Of a stretch of DNA of 64,000 bases, positions 24,763-36,528 are shown in pieces. The notes beneath the pieces were generated by a model. It saw nothing but the letters and a program-made list of their open reading frames with translations, searched no databases and was not told the DNA's origin. How positions within the stretch are numbered: the stretch's first letter is position 1; every line of letters starts with the position of its first letter. The position numbers were made by a program, and so were the translations under genes. Origin of the DNA: Conoideocrella luteorostrata (Eukaryota; Ascomycota; Sordariomycetes; Hypocreales; Clavicipitaceae); contig JASWJB010000249.1 in the NCBI GenBank assembly GCA_032433595.1, positions 1 through 64,000 of the forward strand. Reading direction: 5' to 3'.

Positions 24763-27700
24763 TTAAAGAGCTGCCCGCTTATCCGCTTGCATAGTCAAAG
24801 CAAGCAGCTCATCTACAAAAGCCACATCCTGCTGCTTGCCTTGTCTAGTGTTGTTTTCACCAGTTGCGGTAGCAGAGTAGGCGAGTTCTATTTGGCCTTG
24901 AGTGTTTGCTCTAGGCCGGATGGTAGCCAGCTCGGAGCCCTTTTGGTCCGGGTGGTTGTAGTCGCTCGTATCTTGGGTCTGGTCATGGTTGTTAGTGACG
25001 ATGGAGGTAGTCAAAGTTATGAGGTTGTGAGCGGGTAAAGAAAAGGGGAACATACTTCTTGGACGTTAATGGATACTTCCTGCGAGACCATGATTCCGCC
25101 GAATACGTGAAACTGCTTGCCTTGGCCTTGAGGGGCTTTGTATGTGCTGTCTTGATGATCCTTGGCTGTCGAGAGCTGGCTTGCTGAGGACAATTTGCGG
25201 ACATCATCGAAGCTGCCATCATCTCCTGGATATAATGAGCTAGGATGTGACGCAACCTTGGACAGCTGCTCTTGACTCTTGGTAGGCGATAGTATGGTAG
25301 AGGAAGTTGCATGCCGCCTATGGCCAGGGAGACTGTCCTTGACCTTGTCGACGGCTTTGGAGAAGTACCTGCCTGAGACTTGGGGCGTATTGCTCATTCT
25401 TCTTGACGAAACCTCGTGCACGGCAGAGGAGATATCACGATGGACCATGTGCGAGAACTCTACGTGGTGTGAGGAGCCGTCATACGTAAGCTGTCGCATC
25501 TTGAAGAAGCTGAGCGGTGTGAATTCACATTGAGGTGCGAGCAGGCTGGCGTGAATGGGGAGAACGAGTTGGAAAGCGATGAGTGTGCATGTGGAAAGAG
25601 ATTTGCCCTCTTTGCTCGCCGAGCAAGGTAGTTGAACCTCCCTCGGCAGCAACGTCGCATCATCAAAAGCTCCGTCGCCGAGGAACTCCCTCATCGAGGA
25701 GATGGCATCCCTAAGGGCAGACGCAAAGAGCTTGTCTTGAGGGGAAGCAAATTGCTGCTGCTTTTCAATCTTGAAGAGAATAGCGGCCAAGTTCATGCCA
25801 CGCAGAGATCTCAGAAACACGGCGTGGGCAGGCTCAAGGCTGTTGATCGACATGGCCACGGTTGGCAGCAGATTCTTCGCACTCCTCTGGGCAAGCACAT
25901 CAAAGCCACCTCTGTCGAGACGAGCGCGCACGGCAAACATGCCGACATGAACCCCAGGAGCTAGCATAGTGGTCTTGTCTTTCTGGTTGGACATGTTGCG
26001 CAGACGAGACTCCAGATCCGGGGTCTTGATGTGCATACTCGATCGGATAGAGCTCACAACCTGATGAACCTCGGCGAAACGATAACCAGCAGCTTCTAGC
26101 CTTTCAACGTCTCGCTTGTTATCGACTCTGCGAACCAGAAACATGAGACACCCTCGGCCGTACTCTTGGATGGCGTGCTGCTGAAAGCCCTTCTCAGCGA
26201 GACTGTGCAGGCTAAATGTATCGTTGTTCAAGACTCTGGAGCGCGGGGAGGCGTGTTTGGAAGGATTTTCACCCGTTACGAAGATCTCGTCCCAGAGGGT
26301 GCCGACGTTTTTGAGCGTCTCTTTGGTCTTGGTGGCCAGGGCGTCGGCGGTCAGACAGAAGAGCTCGCGGAGAATGATGTCGTAGTCATCGACTAGGACG
26401 CCGTCTTCGCCCACGAGCTTGACGCCTGTGCGGCCGGTGTTGCGCTCCTGGGCAAGGACGGAGATGTGGTTGGCCATTTTGGCCATGACTTTGGTGATGG
26501 TGTCCCAATTGCGGGAAGCGCGGAACATCCAGTGGAAGAGCGTATGGCTGGTGTTGAATACGTCGTCGTTGGACTGTAAGCGCGGCTCACGTTAGTGAAA
26601 TTGATACAGAGGATAGGAGACGTTGGAAGGGCTGAGAAAGGGGAAAGCTGACCTTGGGCACATATGTGTCTGTGACGACTTCGCTGGGCAGATAGCCGTC
26701 CTGAGTGACCATGATACGACCCTTTTCGTCAAACACACCGGCCGCGAGGACGACTTGTTGCGATTTGCTGGCGTAGTCTCGTCGGACCCAGCTGGAGTAG
26801 ATGGCCAGACCGGTCATGACGACACCAGCGGCAATGGCCTGTTCCAAAAGTCAGCAAGCCAAGACAAGTTCTGAGAAATGAGAGAAAGAACAAAAGAAAA
26901 GAAAAAGACACCGACTCACCAAGCAGATAACGACAATCATGGCATCTTGTCGAGACACCCCCTTGCCGGGAGAGCCCATGAGCAGCCGGTAATTCGTACC
27001 AACAGCCGCACACCAATGCATGCCAGACACGGCACCCGCAAGAACCATGGCACATCCCACCCTCTTCCACCAAGCATTACTCCAGGTGTTTTCAAAGACG
27101 AAAAACAAGGCCAGGGCAGTCGTACTAGCCAGAACGGCAATGATGATGGACCCGATTAGATACGAAAGCTCGTACGAGCTGTTGTAGTTGCTGATGGATG
27201 AATCGGCGAGATAGTGCATGCCGCAGATGGCACCGCCGGACAAGATCCCCGCGAGAACAATACGCCACCATCGAATTCGGCCGTTGCCACTGACACCGAG
27301 GAACGCGAGCACGAGCACGAGGATGGGCACCAGGAGAGACATGACGGTCAAGGCGGTAGAATAGGCGATCTGGAAGGATTCCTGGCCGTCGAGCATGTAA
27401 ATTGCTCGGTTGCCGATGAAGTGCTGTTTTGGAGCACGGTGGTCAGTTAGCTAGTCCTACTGCCGGCGGTGAAATGTTGTGATATTGATGGGATTTGCGA
27501 AACATACCATGGACCAAATGGCGATACCACCCATGGCAATAGCAGCACCGACTAATAGCAATCTATCATCCATCCCGTGTTAGTACTGGGACCATGGCTG
27601 GCACGCTCACTAGGTTCACAAAAGCTCAAGCCACTTACAAGTTATGCAATCCTCTATGTGATGTTCTCCTCCGGATCAACTCCAGCGTGGTCCCTGTACC

Positions 27701-27811
27701 GACCAAACTGATGGCGTAACTCAAGCACACGAACCCTCCATTGAAAGAATATGGCACCATTTTGCCCGCATACTGATCCAGCAACTGCTGCGTTGTCGCC
27801 TCCGTAGACAT
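24763..27811 (-). CDS. MHYT-domain membrane signalling protein
   Basis: Exons, minus strand: 27811..27639, 27562..27508, 27423..26920, 26838..26653, 26573..25056 and 24978..24763, giving 883 residues with all phases consistent. The N-terminal third has about seven membrane segments. It carries repeated Met-His motifs WSMHFIG (residues 74-80), CGMHYLAD and SGMHWCAA, the signature of the MHYT sensor domain, proposed in bacteria to bind copper and sense a diatomic gas. A long cytosolic part follows without a GGDEF, EAL or kinase domain. It has an HWMFRASRNWD segment, conserved in fungal MHYT proteins as far as I recall, and a Ser-rich tail (residues ~700-883). The ligand in fungi is unknown. The start ATG at 27811 precedes MSTEATTQQLLDQYAG, a typical N-terminus. 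Confidence 0.93.
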
Positions 27812-30800
27812 CTTGTCTGTTTGCTGTTTGTTGATTGCTATTTGTCGTGTGATTTCGTACGGATTCCGGGCCCGACCTGCAGACTCTTTGTTCAGTTCGG
27901 GAGCACCAAGCAGCGAAGATCAGGTGGCAGTCATGACAGAAAAGCCCGAGCCCAAGAAGTTTTCAGATTCTATTCTTAATGAAGGCCGGGGGTGGCGGGG
28001 GGCGGCCGATTCTAATGAGCAAGTGCCCAACGCTGAACAGACACAAATCAATAGCGTTTACTTATTTGATCTGCGGCAAACGACATCCGAGCCTGGCTGG
28101 GGAGGGGAGAGACCCGTGGAACCTTGGTTCGGCTCCTTTACCGTATATTTATTAAATTGACCATCGGCTAAGTGCAGGGAGCACAAAGGACGGGACCACG
28201 AGCCTGGAACCGGTGAGGGCAAGATGCAAGGCGCATTGGCCCTAGTGTGCATTTGCTGGCAAAGAGATGGGGTGTGTGGGCGACTTGGCAGTCCAGGGTG
28301 AGAGGGATGCCGATATACTACGATTTTTTTTGATTTCTTTTTTTTTTTTTTCAATATTTTTCTATTTGCTTTGTGGCTTGCTTTTTACCGCTGCAGTGAA
28401 GATTCCCCATCTCACTCATAGAGGGCAACGGCCGCAGCGAAAGAAATGTGTCTTAGCACCGGACAGCTATGCCGGAATGTATCTAGATTGGATTGATAGT
28501 GCACAACCTACGCACAGGCAGGTCCTCTCCCATCTTTCCGATTGGCAGCTCGGCTTGTCGACGAACAAAGTGTGACTGGAATCTCGAAACCGTAGTGTGC
28601 TTTACCTCTGACAAACATCAACTAGCGCTTTGGGAGAGCCCAGTTCGCCGCTATCAAAACAGAGGGATCAGGGTCAACCGGTACGGCCGTGTCCAGGAGG
28701 AGAGGCGATCAAAGCTGGGATGACAGCTGCTTGGAACTTACCCACTCACATAAATAGGTACTGAGTACTCCGTACATACGACGTACGTCCAACAAAGAGA
28801 AGATAGTGTGCCTACCAACCACCACACAACAACAACTTGGCGGACCAAAAAGCAACCAACAAGTGAGAGGCTTGCAACTAGTATTGGAAACGGTAAGTGG
28901 CAACGAAAAGCTGCGACGACCTGGGACGAATAACGGTCCCTTGGTGTCAGGGGTGGATCTGGCGGTTGTTTTGGACCTCTCTCGGCTTTGTTAGTCTCTC
29001 GCGACCATGTCGTCTGCTTTGCCTAGACGGCCGCCTACGATAATTAGTTTTTATGCATCTCTTTTTTTGGGCAACTAAAGTCTGATATATGTAGGTGTCC
29101 GCCACCCCTGTCAGCCAGGGTTGTCGAGCTTGTAGTACTCCGTACCCCGTCGCCCGTATTCCAGTTAATATGACATGTCTCGTACCGAGTACGGAGTAAC
29201 TACATTATCATCATATATGTCCTACCTACCAGCCTGCTGTACTTACAGAGCTGAATAGCCCGTCAGGACTACCTGCATTGGATGGTGACCGACCGCACCC
29301 ACCAGCCGAGGACGAAGACGAAAAAAAAAGCCACATTTGACTGGGGGTCTGTTCTCCCTTGCCAGCTTCGGCCCCATCTCGCCCACCTTCAGAAGCCCAC
29401 TCGGAGACACGCTAGAAGGGACGAGACGAAAAGTCAAGAAGAAACAATGTCAGATTGTGCATGTGAATACCCAGAAGTAAGTGGGAATAAAAAAGAAGGA
29501 AACAAGATTGCGTCAACGGGTCTGTGAGGTCTCGGCGAACGGACTGCGAAATGGCGGTGGCCACGGTTGGACGCCATTCGTAGTTGAGGGTGCGCCGCGC
29601 ATGAATAGCCCGATGGGCAAAAGAAACGGTTTTCAAGCAAGAAAAAGCACTGCGTAGAGAGCCTGTTATCTGCATAGTACGACGGGAGAGATGCGAAACA
29701 AAGCAAATAAAAAACGACACGTGGTAAACACCGTGCCTGCTGCGATGATTCTTTCCAAGACAAAGAAAACGCTAAGCACGACGAGAGACCATCTACGCCG
29801 TGACCCTTCTGAGAAGCTGTCTCAACATGCCAGCGCATTCCAACAACACACTATATTTTGCCTCGTGCGTGGCGTGTGCGTGTGAAGACTGCACTGCACT
29901 GCACATCAGCCTCTTGCTGCTGCAAGTGATCCAGGCACGACGGCCCGCGTGACGATCGCCCTGGCGGCGAAACACACATGCGAACCGCCATCTGAGTCAG
30001 GATCGCGTCGAGCGTTTCGGAAATGTCATCGCGGAATGGGGTTTTCGCCCCCCACAATGTCCATTGTGGTGAGTATATTCATTCCCTGTACGGAGAAATC
30101 GGGACTGGACGCGGCCGTGATTGGCAAGAGAGGCGATGGAGGCTGCTCAATGTGGGCAGCCATGGGTCGCAATTAAGGGACCGTGCGGTTCCTTCCCGGG
30201 CCCAGGGGTGCCCAGAGAGCGAACGCCCATGCTTTCCTATATGTGCAAGCTGTTAATAAACTAATGGAACTCTGGATAGGACGTCTTACTGCGGAGTATG
30301 TTTCTCTCCAACGAGACTGGAGAGGGCGAGCTCCTGCGGGTGTCAAGATGTTCAAGTCCGCAGCCGCAACGAAACACCGTCGACTTTCACTGCGCAGTTG
30401 TGGCTTCATTACTCGTTAGTTTGTTTGTAGCGCAGTTACTTGGTTGATTACAAGGGGCTGTTCGCCGTCCGCACATGATATTGCTCAGCACCGAGGGAGG
30501 CAAGCAGACAAGGCTTCAGGATGCAGCGATCAGCTCTCTTTAATTCCAAATCTCGATGGAAGAAAAAAGAGTTTTGTACGAGCACCAGCTTGTGGGCTAC
30601 CTTGGCCCATGGCGCTGAACGATTAAGGCGAGCTGAAATAAACTGTTACCCAAGCTGCAGAGTTTACCTTTCGTCTCAGCACAACGCTGAAGGACGTCAA
30701 ACGTGCAGCTGACTATATTACAGCCTCGAACTCTATCTTGCGTCTCTGTCCAAGCATTACGCTATGTTCCTTGTTCCGGGGCGGTTGCCCCCTGGTGTGC

Positions 30801-31072
30801 CATCCCATCGGTGCTGGACTTTACCTGTTTCGAGAATTTGGGTCCCTTGAGACACGCGCGGGCCCCGAAAGAAGGCAAGCTCCTCATGAAGCATGGCAAT
30901 ATAATACAATGTATCCGCCGTGTTGCTTCACTGCACAAAGAGTATTGTGCCGTACGTACGAAGCCCTCAGCGCCCCCCCCCCCCCCATCATTTCAGTTCA
31001 GTTTGCTCATCCAGCTAGCGACTGCTTAGCACCAGACTATAACATTGTGCCTGAGTCGTCATCCCCAAGACA
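27812..31072. other. Long intergenic stretch
   Basis: No gene supported over about 3.2 kb. It contains poly-T tracts near 28324-28360, a C-run near 30970 and TACTCCGTA/TACGGAGTA motifs at 28766, 29136 and 29190. Open frames on both strands overlap each other and show no domain. Confidence 0.45.
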
Positions 31073-31276
31073 CTATTCTGCTCTGGGTTGAAAACGCCGA
31101 GATAAGTCTCGATTTGCGGCCCCAGTTGCCCCGATTATCCGGATCAGCCTCAAAGACACACCAATGGGACGTCCGTTGACCATCACGGCCTTGCCCGCCA
31201 CCGGGTCCTGGCTGTCAAAGCGCCAGCCAGCCTTGTTGGCGTCCGCTGGGATGGAGAATAAAGGCGCGGAGCCCAT
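31073..31276 (-). other. Possible orphan first exon
   Basis: A 67-codon frame starts MGSAPLFSIPADANKAGWRF and has good codon character through VNGRPI. A GTGTGT donor-like site follows at that point, after which the frame loses coding character. This could be the first exon of a lost or rearranged gene. I do not recognise the family. Confidence 0.22.
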
Positions 31277-31342
31277 GATTGACGATTAACTAATCATTTA
31301 AATAAGAACATTAAATAATCCGTGGACCGCGCAGCCAGCAAA

Positions 31343-31412
31343 GCACCGGATAGGCAAGTGGTTAGAACAGATGACTCGACTCGTCACGGGTTATTCAGTC
31401 CCCGGTGCGCCA
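31343..31412 (+). other. tRNA-like element (degenerate tRNA or SINE head)
   Basis: GCACCGG at 31343-31349 pairs perfectly with CCGGTGC at 31402-31408 and is followed by GCCA. Between them is an A-box-like TAGGCAAGTGGTTAGA and a five-pair arm GATGA/TCGTC. The anticodon loop would have only six bases, and the T-arm (GGGTTATTCAGTCCC) does not match the GGTTCRANNCC B box well. A functional tRNA is unlikely at 67 nt; a decayed tRNA or a Pol III-derived SINE head fits better. Confidence 0.35.
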
Positions 31413-32996
31413 CAGCAGAGGATTGCCATGGAACCCCCCTGTAAGGTGAAGGGAGCATAACTAAGTGAAATTCCAACTTGTAACTTGGTCGTTCTTCCAA
31501 ACTGAGAAATTGACAACGGAGCTGTCACTATTCTGATTGCGGCTGGTGGTGCGTGACCTATGAGTGGAATCGTGTTGAAAGAGGAAAGGACATACGCAAG
31601 GGCGAGGAACGTGAAAAAAGCAAGCTCTCTTCTTATCTGCAGCGCGGACTACCGGAAGTATCTATTTGAATACTGCGTTTGTTGTTTGTAAGGCAATATA
31701 GCTAACGCTATGCTTGCATTCTGCCCTTGCCCCAGTCCAGCGAATATGCTAATTCATCACGCAAACTATTTTCAGCCATGTAGAAACACAATACAAGAAG
31801 CACAACAGTTACTACATTTCCAAATTAGACGTATCCCCCATGCCACTTTTGTGGCCGAGTAGTTCGTTGCGGCTCCGGGATGCCCTTGCGAATGACGCCC
31901 AACTTCTCCGAGACACTTTCCACAGCTGCATTCGCGCATCTCATAAATCACATAGGCCATCGCACCAATCGCATGGCCCGGCCACTCGGTTTGCCTATCC
32001 GCTCTGAGCGACAACTCTGAAGATGGCTCAGACACGCACGGGGCTCCCGTGAACGGCGCTGAGGTACCCTTTCGTCCGTTCTTTTTGTTTTTAAAGGCGT
32101 GATGCTCCGACAGCCATCTCCGCTTCCGAAGTCGAACCTTGTTTGCCTGCTCTCGTCGCTGCGCGCCCGTGCTGGCGTCGATAGTACGTACGGCTCTGCG
32201 TTCAATTGAAGGTGTGGGCGAATGACTAGTTACGGCACGGACCAAAACTCCAGTCGCTTAGGTTGAGGGCTAGTCCAAGAAGAAGGGAAACTACTGACAT
32301 GGGGGTTACCCTTTACGGAGACAATCTTCTTACTTTGATCACCCATTGGGTCGCCGCCTCGCTGCCAGAGACCGGCAGATGTAGCGAGGCCCCAAGCCGA
32401 AAGGCTAAGACGTATTGCAAATGTGAACTCCGTACTCTTTGTCACTTCCCCATCTGTTCGTGCTTTTGGGACATGGACGCAAGGAGTTGTAACTGGTCGG
32501 GCGTCTTGGTGTACTCAGGTCGGTTCCTGGCCATGCCACGCAAGTGTCCTCGTCCCGAGGAATGACACGACCGGGGGAAGGAGGGGGGCCACGGGGTCAC
32601 CAACGGTAGAGGAGCGGCAAACAAGATTCAAGGGAGCTTTGAACTTGTAAGTGAGTGATTGAGTCTATTCATATATATGTCACACCGTGTTACTATGGCC
32701 GTGGTGATCAACTCGCTCCACGTACACCGTCACATCCCCGCCAACCGTGGATCATTGCATTGCTTGTGTAATTCATTGTTCTCTTCAGCTCGTACAAATT
32801 GAGCGTTTTCATTTAGAAGCAATCAGTCCTTCTCTGTTTAAAATTTCGTGCCACCATTGCACCTCGTACCACACAATACCTGGTCATCAGTAGAAAATCC
32901 TCTACACCACCACCAAGTTTCCACCATCCATACACCTGCATATTGTCGGGCAGCCTACCTAGGTGGTTGAGCCCGATCAGGTAGACCACAGCAACT
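31413..32996. other. Intergenic, promoter side of the HypX-like gene
   Basis: No gene supported. A 157-codon frame at 31772-32245 (minus) overlaps a second open frame on the same strand and has no recognisable domain. Confidence 0.4.
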
Positions 32997-35252
32997 ATGA
33001 AGATCCTCTTCTTCTGCACCGCTCACAACTCCTTGTCGCAGCGGCTCTATCTTGTTCTGTCTCGGCAACATTCTGTTACAGTGGAATATGCCTTGACGGC
33101 TCAGAGCATGATTGAGGCGGCAGCCCTGGTTCAACCAGATCTCATCATTTGTCCCTTCCTCACGTCCCTAGTGCCACAGCAAATATATGACGAGTATCTT
33201 ACGCTGATTGTTCATCCGGGCCCCCCCGGAGATGCTGGGCCCAGCGCCATTGATTGGTTGTTGATGGGAGATGACGGAACAGAGCCTGATAGCGAGACGT
33301 TACTCGCCGAAAACCGTTTCAACCCTGTTGGCAGAAGCCACTGGGGTGTCACCGTCCTTCAGGCCACAGGGGAGTTTGATGCCGGGCCGGTCTGGGCATT
33401 CGATCAATTCGCCGTAGATATCAACGGCACAGGTGTGACCAAGTCAAGTCTGTATCGTGGTCCGGTCACGCGGGCTGCCATTGCGGCGACTCTTGCTGCT
33501 GTTGAAAGAATCGAAGCAGCTGCAACTTTGGCATTCACCGCATTCGGAGCACCATTCGGAGCACCATTGTCCCCCCCCATTACTCCCACAGAGGAACGAC
33601 ACGGCTCGCCGGCGGTAGTGTCCATTTCCCCTGGCCTCTCTTCTAGCGGCGAGTTTGCAGAACTTTCAGTCACTGCATCCGAGCCCTTTCTCGGAGGTCG
33701 AACACATCACAGGCCTCTGTTAAAGGCAGCCCAGAGGGATTTTGATGTCAAGAAGCATGACGCTGAGGCAATCTCACGAAGGATTCGTAGTGCTGATTCT
33801 CAGCCTGGATGTCTCAGCGGCCTGTTCGGCCCCAACTTGTACCTGTACGGCGGCATGATCGAGGATCCTACTTTACTCCCAAGCATGAGCCAGTTCTTCC
33901 CTCCGGGTAGTGTTGTAGCCATACGCGATGAGGCAGTTTGTATCGCTACGTGTGACGACAAGGGTGTCTGGATTACACATATCAGACAGGTCAAGAGCAA
34001 GACAGACCCTGCTTTGTGGCCCAAAGTCCCTGCCGCCTCGGGACTCCAGCAACTCGGCCTGGTTCCTAGTGGCAGCGAGCCTTGGGACCACTCACTGCTT
34101 CCACTGACTCTCTCAGATGAGTGGTCCAGGTCCGGTTACGACACATTCCAAGAGATATGGGTGGATTTTGCGAACGTCGGAGACAAGCACCTAGCGTATT
34201 TATATTTTGACTTTTATAACGGCGCCATGAGCACAAAGCAATGCAACAGACTGGTTCAGTGTCTCGAGTACATCATATCCAGGTCAAGCGAGCGCCTGCC
34301 CCTAACAGCGGTTGTGCTGATGGGCGGCGATTCGTACTTCAGCAATGGCATTCACCTCAATGTTATTGAAGCGGCTGCAAACCCGGCGGAAGAGTCATGG
34401 TATAACATCAACGCCATCGATGATGTCGTTCAGAAAGTCCTTCTGGATCTACCCTCCCGTGGCATCACCACAGTAGCAGCCATTCGAGGTAACGCCGCAG
34501 CCGGCGGTGTGGCCCTTGCCACTGCTTGTGACGTTGTTCTGGCTGGCCCAGACGTCGTCTTGAACCCAGCCTACAGAGCACTGGGGTTATACGGCTCAGA
34601 GTTTCACAGCATTAGCTATCCTGGACGATGTGGTCCATACAGGGCCCGTACAATACTGAGATCCATGACACCACTGAGTGCAAATGATGCCTGCGACATG
34701 GGTCTTGTGGATTATGTGTTACCAAAGCCAACAGAGTCTCTCGACACAGCCATACGTGCTCATGTCGAGGGCATGTTTACCCCCGGAAAGCAGTCACGGG
34801 AAGCTGCCGTCTCCGCCTTTGGTTCCTGGAAAGAAAGCGTGGACACCTCGTCAGCGGGTCTTGCTCAAGCTCGTGCCATGGAGCTTGGCCAAATGTCGCA
34901 GGATTTTTGGAGCCCCCGTTCGGAAAGATACCACACCCGCCGAAGGGACTTTGTGAGAAAGTCGAAGCCGTCTTCTACGCCGTTGAGGTTTGCCAGCCAC
35001 AGGAGGCAGAAGGGCATGGTGGATGAAGAGGAACGAGATGAATTCGACTCGATCGAGTGGTTCCAGGATAGGTCGAGGAGGAATTTTAAGAAAGATATTT
35101 CTGAAAAAATGATTCGGTTGATTACTGATTTTACAAAGGGCGATGCGAAAGACGGGACCATGAGCAGGACCAAGCTGGCTAGCCCTGTGCGGAAAACCGC
35201 CACCATGCCGTCGCCATCGACGCCTGTTTTCTCTTGTTATTACAATCCTTAG
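32997..35252 (+). CDS. HypX/HoxX-like formyltransferase-enoyl-CoA hydratase fusion
   Basis: Single-exon 751-residue protein. Residues ~1-200 form a formyl-transferase-like domain with the HypX signature HPGPPGDAGPSAIDW (73-87) and WGVTVLQATGEFDAGPVWA (116-134). Residues ~385-620 form an enoyl-CoA hydratase/isomerase (crotonase) domain with GNAAAGGVALATACDVV (from ~498) and LYGSEFHS. Bacterial HypX/HoxX has the same architecture; it turns formyl-THF into formyl-CoA and then CO for NiFe-hydrogenase maturation. Filamentous ascomycetes are not expected to have NiFe hydrogenase, so the job here is unknown. A basic, Ser-rich tail (~640-751) extends beyond the bacterial enzyme. The two domains are seen directly; the substrate is inferred from the family. 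Confidence 0.9.
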   Translation: MKILFFCTAHNSLSQRLYLVLSRQHSVTVEYALTAQSMIEAAALVQPDLIICPFLTSLVPQQIYDEYLTLIVHPGPPGDAGPSAIDWLLMGDDGTEPDSETLLAENRFNPVGRSHWGVTVLQATGEFDAGPVWAFDQFAVDINGTGVTKSSLYRGPVTRAAIAATLAAVERIEAAATLAFTAFGAPFGAPLSPPITPTEERHGSPAVVSISPGLSSSGEFAELSVTASEPFLGGRTHHRPLLKAAQRDFDVKKHDAEAISRRIRSADSQPGCLSGLFGPNLYLYGGMIEDPTLLPSMSQFFPPGSVVAIRDEAVCIATCDDKGVWITHIRQVKSKTDPALWPKVPAASGLQQLGLVPSGSEPWDHSLLPLTLSDEWSRSGYDTFQEIWVDFANVGDKHLAYLYFDFYNGAMSTKQCNRLVQCLEYIISRSSERLPLTAVVLMGGDSYFSNGIHLNVIEAAANPAEESWYNINAIDDVVQKVLLDLPSRGITTVAAIRGNAAAGGVALATACDVVLAGPDVVLNPAYRALGLYGSEFHSISYPGRCGPYRARTILRSMTPLSANDACDMGLVDYVLPKPTESLDTAIRAHVEGMFTPGKQSREAAVSAFGSWKESVDTSSAGLAQARAMELGQMSQDFWSPRSERYHTRRRDFVRKSKPSSTPLRFASHRRQKGMVDEEERDEFDSIEWFQDRSRRNFKKDISEKMIRLITDFTKGDAKDGTMSRTKLASPVRKTATMPSPSTPVFSCYYNP

Positions 35253-36528
35253 CCTAGTTCGAGTACGGTACCAGTAGCGATCCCCCGGGACAATGCTTGC
35301 GTTGAGATTTAGTTAGGTCGATTAGCTCTATCATATTGTTGTTTGGACACTAGTGTCTCAACTTTTAGTGCTTCCGTTGATTGTTCATATTGAGCTGCTT
35401 TTCTAAGAATCAGTTTAAAGTGGCCTGAATGCCTGCAAAAGATGTCGGCGACTAGGCCACGAGTATAAGATTTCCAGCTCCGGTCCACTGGTATGTAGAC
35501 GCCTGACCTGGTTGTAAGATCAATTGTCCTGACCGAAGGATTTAGAGGTTCACCAACGACCTTTTTCTATTCCTAGCGCCAGGATGGTTTAAGAATCTCG
35601 TCAAGTCGCTGTCGTCAACTCCGACGAGTGGAATTGTCGCTGTGTCTAGGGTAGGCTGTAAGCCCAATATTCATAAAATACCTAGATAGAGGAACTGGTT
35701 ATAGAAAACTTAATGCTAGAAAGGAGAGTCAAAGTCTGCAGCGGACGTGAAAATTCAAAGGACGCGGCGCTTTCCCCCAGCACGCATTGAGGCCTGGGGG
35801 ATGAGACCGGAGTTGAATCTGGCGGTTTCACCATCAAGAACTGGCTGGTAATGACGATTGTCGGAGGTGGTGTGGTCAGTTCTGCGAAACCTACGCTGCC
35901 TATACTTTCAAGGGAAGACATGAATTCACTGCATTTTATTCCAGTGTGTCATTAGCCTTAGCATGGTGATTCATTGACAAAGATGCCCATTCCGATGTTC
36001 CATGTTCCATGACGCTCCGTGCGGGCAAACTAGTTACACGTGATATTTGCGAGGGAAGGCGGTGCTGGCGGACGAGCATGAGTTACTAGCAAGCAGCAGG
36101 CTCGGGGCTCCAATTTGTGGGTATCGTTGACCGTCAAACCCCACCATTGGAGATGTTCCCAGCACCAGCCTAACAACCAAGCCAAGGCGAGCTTCACTCT
36201 CCACGCGCCAAACGCTGGGCTTCGCTCCTGATAACCCATCCGCGAACCTAACGCCTATTTATCTATAGACACGGGCCGGACGCGCAAACCAGCATCTCCT
36301 AGACGTCATCACCTTTGAATTGGGCTGCCCGGTCGCATCTCGACGAGCAGCCACCGTCCTGCTATCTGCCCGCTCTGCGTCCGTCCGTCCGACCGCCTCT
36401 TGCTCAACAACAACCTCCACGATCCTATAAACCGCGATCCCGCCCCGTCTTCGGTAGCCGTACACCATTGACCGGGTGCGGCCACCAAGCCCGCCCTGAA
36501 CGGTCCCATATACATTGGCGCGGGCACA
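35253..36528. other. Intergenic between HypX-like and LIS1 genes
   Basis: No gene supported. The short minus-strand frame at 35682-35921 (79 codons) has no motif. The last ~300 bp are the C-rich leader of the LIS1 gene. Confidence 0.45.

Noticed and set aside
31772..32245. 157-codon minus-strand frame
   Set aside because: A second frame overlaps it, composition is basic and repetitive, and no domain is visible.
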